Shown piece by piece: positions 56,309 to 64,000 of a stretch of 64,000 nt of DNA. The position numbers and the translations under genes were made by a program. Source of the stretch: Blattamonas nauphoetae (taxonomy: Eukaryota; Preaxostyla; Oxymonadida); assembly GCA_033064195.1 (NCBI GenBank), contig JARBJD010000116.1, positions 62,001-126,000 on the forward strand. Reading direction: 5' to 3'. Within the stretch, counting starts at the first letter, position 1. Every line of letters starts with the position of its first letter. The notes beneath the pieces are model-generated. The model did not search any database, was not told the DNA's origin, and saw only the letters and a list, made by a program, of their open reading frames with translations.

Positions 56309-59300
56309 TCATGGCTCTCTCGGCTGATTCCCCATCTGGTACGGGTAGGGCGGGTAGACGATATTGGGCTGTGTCGGGAAGTGGTGCTGCGGTCTGCCGT
56401 AAGCCCCCTGCCTGTTGGGCATGTGAGCCTGGTGGGGCCAGTTGGGGTCAGCGTGTTCGGGATAGCCATCGGGGCGGACGAGGGGGGCGGGCATGGCTTG
56501 GCCCATCTGCATCGGGCCAGGCGGCATGCCCATCATGTTCTGGTTGGGGGGCATGCCGCCCATCGGGTAGTTCATCAGCATGTGCTGGTTGTACATCTGC
56601 GGGTAGATGGTGCCTGTCGGAGGGGGAGGGTACTGGTCGAGGTTGGGCGACGGGGCGAGGCCGGATTGGGCGAAGTCGGAGAGACGCTCCTCGTCGGCCT
56701 GCTCGTACGGAGTGTGGTGGTAGGGGCGGCGTGGCTGCTGCATCATGAAGTTGGGGGACTGCTGATACGGTGTGAGCGGCTGTTGGGAGGCACTGGAGCG
56801 TTGGGAGTGGTGCTGGCGTGCGTCCTGTGGGTAGGACGATGAGCGCTCGTATTGTGTGGATTGCGTGTTGACAGCGCGGAAGGGAGTGAGGGTGGAGATG
56901 AGAGGGAACTGGGACGACATCACTTCGTACGACTTGAAGAGATGGGCGAGGCTGACCTGTTTCGCGCGGTGGAAGAGATCGGTCAATGTTTTGTTGTTCT
57001 TCAGCTGCGACAGAAGCTCCGACTCGGGCCCAACGAAGAACGGGGAGCCTGGCGTGGTGAGCGAGGGGAAGAAGGTGGAGAGGTGCGGATGGTGGACGCG
57101 GACGGACTTGAGCACGTAGTGGAGGAAGTGCGAGAGCAGTTTGGAGTTCCTGTTCTGCTCCTCGTTCCGACTCTTCATGCCCTGTGCAATCTCCTGCACT
57201 CGCCGCTCGTCCTGCAGCTGCTTAATCTGCATGCGATCAGCCTCGTCCTCCTTCTTCGAGATGTCGAGCGAGAGAAGGCAGTGCTTGACCACGCCTGTCA
57301 TGTTTGTGATGGTCGGCATTTCCGGGTTCGGAGTGACAACTGGCTCCTTCAGCTTCAGCTCGTCCATCCGCATCCTCACCAAGTCCATCTGCTCCGACAG
57401 AACCACTCGCGGATCGGCGAAGAACGGCGACTTTCGGTGGAAGTGGCGATTGAACTGGTCGCGGTTCTCTTTGAATGTCTGGTCGGTGTAGATGATGCTG
57501 CCCAGGATGGTTGGGACGACAGGCTCAAAGTTGGACGGCAGCGGCTGCTTCAGAATCTCCTTGTCGGCCATGAACATCTCCCGCTTGATCTGCTCGGCTT
57601 CTGTCAGAACGAGTTGATGTGGCCGGGGCTGGCCGAGCTTATCTTCAATCACGTTCTCACACATGTGGTAGGCGACGGGGTGGAGGGGAGGGGGGATGGG
57701 GTCGGTCAGCCTGCGATACGCAAACAGAAAACACTCCTTCAACTCCACATCTCGATAACACGACCGCGACGTGTTGTTGTTCGGGTCGAGCGGATCTTCG
57801 ATGATCATCGGCGAGACAGCGGCGGAGTTTTTGGGGTGTTTGGCGAGTGTGGGCGGGTTGTTCTGGATGCTCGCGTCGATCGGCATGTACTTTCCATCAG
57901 CTCGCACGCTGATCATGAAGCGAGAGAACGAGAAAGGAGCGTCGGACTGGTTGGGCGGGTGTGGGAGGTCTGGGGACTCGCCGTACAGCTGGCAGAACGT
58001 GATGAGGAGCCTGCCCAGCGACTCGGTTTTGTAATCCTTCCCGAAGTTCCTTCGGTACTGCTGGAGATGGGAGAGGACGAGGAGCGACAGCGCGTACCCT
58101 CCAATGCCGCCTGTGTACGGCTCGTTCAGCTTCTTCACGAGGAGGTACATTTTGAGGACGAAGATGAGATATTTGGCGGTCGGGTAGACGACGAGCAGGC
58201 AGCGCAGGAAGTCGCTGTTGATGATTCCAGACACCGACCCAAACCCAACATCCGCGGAGAGACTCTGCGAGAGCGTCTCGTCAGAACGGGGCTCGAGTTG
58301 GGTGCTGTCGCTGACTTTGACGATGGGCACGCGAGCAGTGGAGATGAAGCTTGAATGGGAGACAATGCGAGACGATTGGAGGGACTCGAACATTCGAGAG
58401 AGGAAGAAGTGTGTCGATTCGAGCGACACTTTCGGAGGCTCGGGAAGAGTGAATGGGTTGTCTCGGAGTGACTGGAGGAAGGCGAGGCTGGCCTCCACTT
58501 TGGGTGGAGTGAGTTTGGGGCGTGTTTTGGAGCGGTCGGGAGCGGGGAGGGTGTGGAGTGTCTGTCCGATGAGGGTGAGCGTGTCTGAGCTGTCGTGTAG
58601 GACTCGTCGGATCGATGGAACGACAAGTGCGTTCTGCACAGACATCCGGGTGTCGAGGGAGAGCGGGTTGGACATGTCGAGGAGGTGTTGGAGGGGAGAG
58701 ACCGACGACACTCGCTGTCCTCTCCGCAGGTGGCTCACAGTGAGCGGAATCTGCAGAAGCTGCTTGATGTGGCTCGTCCCCTTCGGATGTGCGGTCGAAC
58801 TGAGCTCCTGTGGGGTGGACACTGCGAAGGACACTTGGCTGTCTCGGAAGGCCTGCGAGTGATACCAAAGGGCCACGTCGGGATCGCAGTCGCAGACGGT
58901 GAAGGGCGGGAAGAGGATGTTCCCGCAGACAGCGCAGAATTTGGGAGGAGAGTCTGTTCCTTCGGCAGGAATTGTTTGTTTGAGAAAGTGGAGCTGAAGG
59001 CTGGTCACGAGTTGGACGTCGGTGGAGAAGGAGTGCAGGTGATGCCGCTCCTGAAGGATTCGGCGGAGGTTGTGGGTTTTGTTGCGGCGGGCCTCGGAAA
59101 GTTCAAGTTTGACTCGCTCTCGAATTGATTTCCCATACCAAGCTTCGAGAATGGCGCGGATTTCACGTTGAGCACACTCGATGTACTGGACCTGTTCCTT
59201 GGTGCAGAAAAGAAGATCTATGTCACCCATCGGCAGCGAGAGGTGGGAGGAGAACGATCCGTAGATGTAAAGGGCGTCTGGGAGGACCTTTTCTTCCCGC

Positions 59301-60418
59301 TTGTGTTTTTGTTCGCTTCTGAGTTGGTCAGCAACTTGGAGTCCAGTTGTCCAGATACGCTCAATTAAATTAAAGCGGGCGAGGGTTTCGGATTGGGTGA
59401 CAGACATAATATTATAAAAGGCCTCGATCTCGGCAGATAGAAGACTATCGGAAATAGTTGTGGTCGTTGTGTTGGATGTGAGATTGTGGGTCTTGTTCCA
59501 TTCGGCTTCGACAGCATTGGACGATAGCTGATACAAAAGAGTGGAATGTTGTGTGTTGTAACGAAATGGTGCTTCTGGATCAGGAAATGCAGTGAATGAC
59601 CTCTTCATCACATCAGTGACAGAAATACGGCTTCGATACGGTTCAGCTCTCCTCCACCATGCAATATCCTCATAAAGCGTGTTTTTGGTGCGCGTTGGTT
59701 TCAGTACACATGTCTTTAGAAGCTTCTGGATCGGCGGTGTTTGTTTCGTTGGGTCACTGACGAATCCGTGGACTCCAGAACCGTACAGGCCTCCCATTTG
59801 GGTGTTCCCATCTTTGTCCAGTTGGTCTGTTTCCGGCGAGGGTTGTGAATAAGGGTTGACCTTCTGCTTATAAGGGTATGGATCAAGAAAATCGTAGACG
59901 CCGTTAGGTGACGTGAGCCAGGGACAATTTGCCAATTTTTTGAAGATCTCGGTGATTGGCTTTGGCGGTGTGTATGTTTGGGAGGCGGCGTGGAGTGATA
60001 TCGGTCCAGAAACAGTTGATAGAGTATCCCCATCAAACCGATCAGTTGAACCACCGGGAAGGCGTGGAGAGGGCGATGGTCGAAGATGATTTTTGGGGAA
60101 TGCATGACGCTGTTGTGTGAAGATGGGTAGTTCTTCCAGGAAGTGGATAAAGAAGTGTTTGCTTGACAAAAAGAGTGGCGAGAGTGGAACATCCAAAAGA
60201 AACGGAAAAGGTGAAATCATGGCAAGCTGAGGTTGTTCTGGCAGCATTGATTTGGTGTGGTGTTGACTTTGGTCGTCTGGGACTGGAGAAGTGGAAGGCA
60301 GCGAGTGAACTGGACTTTGTGATGGAAAAAGTGCCTTTCCCCCTGTTGTGTATGAGTATTGTGTAAGTTGTTGTGAATAAGTGGACCTGTTTGTATGATG
60401 TGAACCATGTTCGCTCAT
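56309..60418 (-). CDS. Non-canonical poly(A) polymerase (TRF4/PAPD5-type) with large insertion
   Basis: About 1,370 residues. Start at 60418 (MSEHGSHHTNRSTYSQQ); upstream codons lack support. The nucleotidyltransferase signature is at about 385-402: LYIYGSFSSHLSLPMGDIDL, with the GS and two catalytic Asp. The third Asp is probably in ADVGFGSV, about residue 723, after VPIVKVSDS. The PAP-associated region has GGIGGYALSLLVLSHLQQYR and LGRLLITFCQLYG. Between the catalytic Asp residues lies an insertion of roughly 270-300 residues carrying CAVCGNILFPPFTVCDCD, a possible zinc ribbon. The C-terminus is rich in Met, Pro, Gly, Gln and Tyr (GMPPNQNMMGMPPGPMQMG). TRF4-type enzymes tag nuclear RNAs for decay or maturation. 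One small intron may lie in the N-terminal part. Confidence 0.78.
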   Translation of the reverse strand: MSEHGSHHTNRSTYSQQLTQYSYTTGGKALFPSQSPVHSLPSTSPVPDDQSQHHTKSMLPEQPQLAMISPFPFLLDVPLSPLFLSSKHFFIHFLEELPIFTQQRHAFPKNHLRPSPSPRLPGGSTDRFDGDTLSTVSGPISLHAASQTYTPPKPITEIFKKLANCPWLTSPNGVYDFLDPYPYKQKVNPYSQPSPETDQLDKDGNTQMGGLYGSGVHGFVSDPTKQTPPIQKLLKTCVLKPTRTKNTLYEDIAWWRRAEPYRSRISVTDVMKRSFTAFPDPEAPFRYNTQHSTLLYQLSSNAVEAEWNKTHNLTSNTTTTTISDSLLSAEIEAFYNIMSVTQSETLARFNLIERIWTTGLQVADQLRSEQKHKREEKVLPDALYIYGSFSSHLSLPMGDIDLLFCTKEQVQYIECAQREIRAILEAWYGKSIRERVKLELSEARRNKTHNLRRILQERHHLHSFSTDVQLVTSLQLHFLKQTIPAEGTDSPPKFCAVCGNILFPPFTVCDCDPDVALWYHSQAFRDSQVSFAVSTPQELSSTAHPKGTSHIKQLLQIPLTVSHLRRGQRVSSVSPLQHLLDMSNPLSLDTRMSVQNALVVPSIRRVLHDSSDTLTLIGQTLHTLPAPDRSKTRPKLTPPKVEASLAFLQSLRDNPFTLPEPPKVSLESTHFFLSRMFESLQSSRIVSHSSFISTARVPIVKVSDSTQLEPRSDETLSQSLSADVGFGSVSGIINSDFLRCLLVVYPTAKYLIFVLKMYLLVKKLNEPYTGGIGGYALSLLVLSHLQQYRRNFGKDYKTESLGRLLITFCQLYGESPDLPHPPNQSDAPFSFSRFMISVRADGKYMPIDASIQNNPPTLAKHPKNSAAVSPMIIEDPLDPNNNTSRSCYRDVELKECFLFAYRRLTDPIPPPLHPVAYHMCENVIEDKLGQPRPHQLVLTEAEQIKREMFMADKEILKQPLPSNFEPVVPTILGSIIYTDQTFKENRDQFNRHFHRKSPFFADPRVVLSEQMDLVRMRMDELKLKEPVVTPNPEMPTITNMTGVVKHCLLSLDISKKEDEADRMQIKQLQDERRVQEIAQGMKSRNEEQNRNSKLLSHFLHYVLKSVRVHHPHLSTFFPSLTTPGSPFFVGPESELLSQLKNNKTLTDLFHRAKQVSLAHLFKSYEVMSSQFPLISTLTPFRAVNTQSTQYERSSSYPQDARQHHSQRSSASQQPLTPYQQSPNFMMQQPRRPYHHTPYEQADEERLSDFAQSGLAPSPNLDQYPPPPTGTIYPQMYNQHMLMNYPMGGMPPNQNMMGMPPGPMQMGQAMPAPLVRPDGYPEHADPNWPHQAHMPNRQGAYGRPQHHFPTQPNIVYPPYPYQMGNQPREP

Positions 60419-60567
60419 TTTAATCGTACAAACTCGATCGAACCATAGAATTGAATAAGTTTGCTCAAGACATGAAGAAGTCATCAAATAGTAAATCTCG
60501 TGATCAAAGATCACAGAAATGCACATTTGTGAGGAAAACTTACAGGCAGAAAGGAATAACAGTGCTA

Positions 60568-63500
60568 TTACATGTTCAACAAGAAACTGGTGAACTGGAC
60601 GCCCATTCCCGAAGACAGGAGCAACATTTTTTCCACACCCGGAATGTACATCCCCGCAAGACCGCTGAAGACAGCCAAATCCTCAAAAGACAAGCCTTCG
60701 TCGATCATCACCCCGTGCAGCGCGAGTTCCGACAGTTTCTGTGCTTCAGCGAGAACCTCAGCAGGAATGTCGGGAAGTGTCGACTGGCTGTGTTTGGAGT
60801 CAGGCAGAGCAAAGAGGGAGGGGTTCAGGAAGGCTGGATTGAGGTATGTGGAGTGGCTGGGAGATTGATGGCGAGAAAGGGCGGAATGGCGTGTGCGGAG
60901 GACGAAGAGGGCGAAGAAGATCGATCGAAGACGTAGCTGCTTCATCCGCTCGACAAACACAACCTGTCCCTCCCGATCGAGAGAGAGGACACGCTTGATG
61001 ATTGTGTGGAGGACGTGCGAAGACTGGTTGGCAGGCGTGACGGACGTGACGAGCTCGCGGGGGAGAGTGAACGAGCGAGCGCTGAGTGAGCGGATGTGTG
61101 ACAGTCGCTGGGAGAGGGTCGACGAGCTGAGAGGGACAGCAGACGACTGGGCTGTCGGGAACGGGTGGAGAGATTGGGTTGGGGAGCCGCTGGGTGTTGG
61201 TGTTTGACTGAGCGAGATGAATCGTGGCTGTGGGCCTGTGAAGAGGAGATCAACTCGTTCGTTTTCGGATGTCGAGAGAGATGCGAGGTCTGATTCGCGG
61301 AGTGTTTCTGGTTGCGCTGCGTCGAGTGAGAGAAGATGATTGGCAGCGGTGGCGTCGAAGCTGCGGATGAAGGAGAGGAAGAGCTGGTGCTGGTTTTGCT
61401 CGAGATTGGGAGTGGCAGAGTCCTTTGGAAGGGTGTTGACGACAGTGTGGGTGTTGAGGTTGATGAGAGTGACAGGATGCGGTGAGGAGTGGAGGAGAAG
61501 AGGGGAGAGATCAGTCTGAAGAGGAAGAGCACACAAACAGAGACAAAGCAAATGATGAAAAGAAGAGAGAACACACTCCGACAAGGCCCTGCACAGAGAG
61601 GCCGGGGGTGAACCCAGCATACACAAGCAGATCCACACCCTCCTCCACGCCCTCCCACTCGTCCTCAGCCGGAACAGACCGAAAGCTGTTCTTTCGCGAC
61701 GCTCCAAACGACACCATCGATTGAATCCTGTCGTTTGGGAAGAATGTTGATGTGTGCGACATGAAGCGGTGTTTCTGTTCGAGTCGGGTGTTGGTGGCGT
61801 TGGAGTGTCTGTCGTCCTCGTCGATGGTGTGGAATGTGTGGAGGGACGAGTCGTGTGAGATGATGGGTGTGTGGATCTCGTCCGATGTCTGGTTGTGATG
61901 GTGAATGTGGGAGAGGGTGTCGTGTGGTCTGAAAAGTGGGGTTTCGTCGACATGGACAATGTCTCTCCAGCGGTTCTTCTTCCGACACGGTGCAGACAGC
62001 ATCTTCCACACCACTTCCGTCTCCTGCCTTTCGATCTCCCCTCGCAATCCACGCGCTGTCGGTCCTCCCCCGCTCAGCGATGATGTCAGACCACACATTC
62101 TGCGCTGGCGGAGGAGTTCGACGTGTGGGGTTTGAGTAGTGGGCGTTTGGGAGGGAGTGGGGAGCGGTGTGGTGAGTCCTGAAGGAAAGTGTGAAATCGT
62201 CGAGCTGTATTTTGTGTTTGTGACTCGCACAACAAACTTGACCGTCTCGTCCAGCTCTGTCCAGCCGAGTTGGATTGTGTCTGGTTTGGGCGGCGGCGAG
62301 CGCTCGACAGCTGTCTGTTTCAGTCGCATTTCGCTGCGTCGGCGTCGGAGGGAGTTGTGGGAATGGGAGCGTGTTGGGTTTGAGCGGTCTTCGATTGTGG
62401 TGATCTCTTGGTTGATGAGAGGCGAATTTACAAAGCCGCTGTGTTCGTGTTTGTCGGGTTTGTGGCCTGCTTGGGATTTCTCAAGATCCTTCTTCTCGTG
62501 TCGGAGGACAGCCATAGTTTCCTTCCCAAGCGCATACACACCATAATGCTTATGAGACCCACCAACAAAAACTTGCTCGAATTGAGAAAGGGCGGTGTCT
62601 GTTGAGTTTGGGATGAAGCGAGTTCGTTTTCGCTCTCTGTTCGCAGCCATTGGGAGAGAAAGAGGAGCAGGAGGGAGTTGAGATGGTGTGGGAATCAAAG
62701 TTGGTGAATTTGGCACCGAAAAGTCTGCCTTTGCGGCGGAGAGGGATGGTGACTGGCATTGATTTTGGGGGAGCGTTTCTTTGGAATTTGTGCGAGATGC
62801 AAAGTGGGTTGGTGTCGATGGAGGAGGAAACCAGATCTGACCTCCAGTCTTCGCATCAGAATCGGGGAGAGGAACGAAGGGAGCTGGTTTGATGGAGAGA
62901 CGTGATGTTGGACAATGTTGTGGAGTTAAGAGAAGAAGAGAATTGACCATCTGATGGAAAAGATAGTATACTCTCAACAGAAAATGAGAAACTTGGTTTA
63001 CATAGTTCGTATCTTCTCCGATCACAATTGATCTACCGACAGTTTTGAGGTGGGATGTGAAGCATCTGCATGGAGTAATAATCAGAATATGGTGCAAACC
63101 TTTGGAAGAATGATTGCTCATCCAACATTTCAGAATATCTCGGAAGAAAGAACGTGTCTCTGTTCATAAATACGGAAATAAACTTGAAGACCAAGGTTGG
63201 CATACTCAATCCGAGGGGGTGGGAGGCCTGACAAGAAAATTGAATCGAAAATATTGGAGTATTGGGGAAGAATCATATCAAAGTATGCAAATGGTTTGGG
63301 TATTTTCTACAATAGAGTGAAAAAAGACAAGGAAAAACGAGAAGAAGATTCTCCAATCTTTGAGAAAGTACTCGTAAGTTTTCGATAAGATTTGAAGAGA
63401 CCTCCAAAAATCTTGAGTATACTGTCCTGGAAGATTGTGATATATGGGAAAAATCTGAGAGAAAAGATAGGCAAACAGTGGGATGAGGATTGAAAGTGAT

Positions 63501-63908
63501 GCTGCATTTCGTCCATATCGAGATGAAACTTCGAATTTTGAAGCCAAGAGGACATATTCTGACAAGTTAAATCCAAAACACGATTGTTATCAGATAAATG
63601 AGTGATAGGGGAAAAAATACGTGGTTTCGATAAAATGACGATTTGAATGTCTTGGTCCACTTTCTGAACCGTTTCTTCAGTCGAAGAGCTTAAGGATTGA
63701 CGTGCAACCACAGCCAGGTCGTCTGGAGGCAGAACAATTGACCCTGGCCAAAACTGGTTTTTCAGAGAGTTTCGAAAAGTTTGATGAAAAATGAAAATCT
63801 TACCTTTTCAACTATCGGACCTAGAATATTGTCCCAGCGACTATAAACCATTCCATGAACATAATCCGATCCTGAAAAAGGGTATTCGACTGTTGGGAGG
63901 GTGAACAT
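60568..63908 (-). CDS. C9orf72: C9orf72-like DENN-module protein
   Basis: In animals C9orf72 forms a complex with SMCR8 and WDR41 and acts as a GAP-type DENN regulator in autophagy and lysosome signalling. The start MFTLPTVEYPFSGSDYVHGM is followed by VYSRWDNILGPIVEK and, after a 50-nt intron, FWPGSIVLPPDDLAVVARQS. This matches the conserved YWDNILGPRVRHIW. Further on, CFTSHLKTVGRSIVIGEDTN resembles SSHLQTCGCSVVVGSSAEKV. Next come a long Ser/Thr/His-rich insertion and VDLLVYAGFTPGLSVQGL (family IIYTDESFTPDLNIFQDVL). The C-terminus has FEDLAVFSGLAGMYIPGVEK, like NIIMALAEKIKPGLHSFI. The middle DENN part has several introns that I could not place exactly. A further 5' exon beyond 63935 is possible because an acceptor-like GATTGCAG lies there. 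Confidence 0.68.
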
Positions 63909-64000
63909 TGTAGATCCAGCCCATCTGCAATCATTCTCTCATTCTGATATGGAGAGATGAAACACTTATGACACGAAATGATTGCTACGATTCCAAAGTT

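Noticed and set aside
56852-58354. A 500-codon plus-strand open frame opposite the poly(A) polymerase
   Set aside because: It is antisense to conserved NTase and PAP-associated motifs. Codon bias on the minus strand explains its length.
58370-58400. A tRNA B-box-like sequence (GTTCGAGTCCC on the minus strand)
   Set aside because: It lies inside the poly(A) polymerase coding sequence, has no matching A-box at the right distance and no cloverleaf can be drawn.

Overview
The window looks like nuclear DNA of a flagellated, intron-bearing protist with a very compact genome. Genes lie on both strands, often less than 150 bp apart. Introns are GT-AG and tiny (31, 33, 41, 44, 46 and 47 nt in cases placed exactly). 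TAA, TAG and TGA all end genes, so the code is standard. Several genes are ciliary (kinesin-9, DAW1/ODA16, a CFAP119-like protein, a tubulin ligase-like protein, an ASH-domain protein). One gene (34.1-35.2 kb) resembles a large paralogous family that I remember from the oxymonad Blattamonas nauphoetae. An oxymonad is therefore my best guess for the source, from memory and unchecked. I saw no tRNA, rRNA, CRISPR array, bacterial operon or recognisable transposon.

Layout. 0-5.4 kb: end of ribosomal protein S20 (uS10), twinfilin, the UFM1-conjugating enzyme UFC1, and a TBC1D5-like Rab GAP. 5.4-13.1 kb: an unidentified gene, a candidate seven-helix receptor with an RGS-like domain, a second TBC1D5-like GAP and DNA topoisomerase III. 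13.2-22.7 kb: phosphoglycerate dehydrogenase, a possible RNA polymerase III RPC7 subunit, proteasomal ATPase RPT3, an LRR-WW-zinc-HECT ubiquitin ligase, a CFAP119-like protein and a hypothetical gene. 22.8-29.6 kb: one giant WDR7/rabconnectin-3-beta-like gene.

29.7-38.1 kb: a small coiled-coil ORF, a tubulin-tyrosine-ligase-like gene, a repeat-family gene with a decayed sister fragment, a 314-bp near-identical copy of the ligase 3' end, a candidate ASH-RRM gene and a Pmp3-like membrane peptide. 38.1-43.5 kb has no intact gene and looks like decayed coding sequence. 43.5-47.0 kb holds three secretory-pathway genes: a GPI-type surface protein with repeated modules, a membrane-anchored CAP protein and a cysteine-free peroxiredoxin-like protein. 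47.0-64.0 kb: kinesin-9, a disordered protein, a B-type cyclin, DAW1, a non-canonical poly(A) polymerase with a zinc-ribbon-like insert, and a C9orf72 homologue.

Genes here are not grouped by pathway. Still, endolysosomal trafficking (two TBC1D5-like GAPs, WDR7-like, C9orf72), cilium assembly and motility, and ubiquitin-type modification (UFC1, RPT3, HECT) recur. Gene models were spliced by eye from family motifs and splice consensus. Where only the last or first exon is uncertain, the entry says so.
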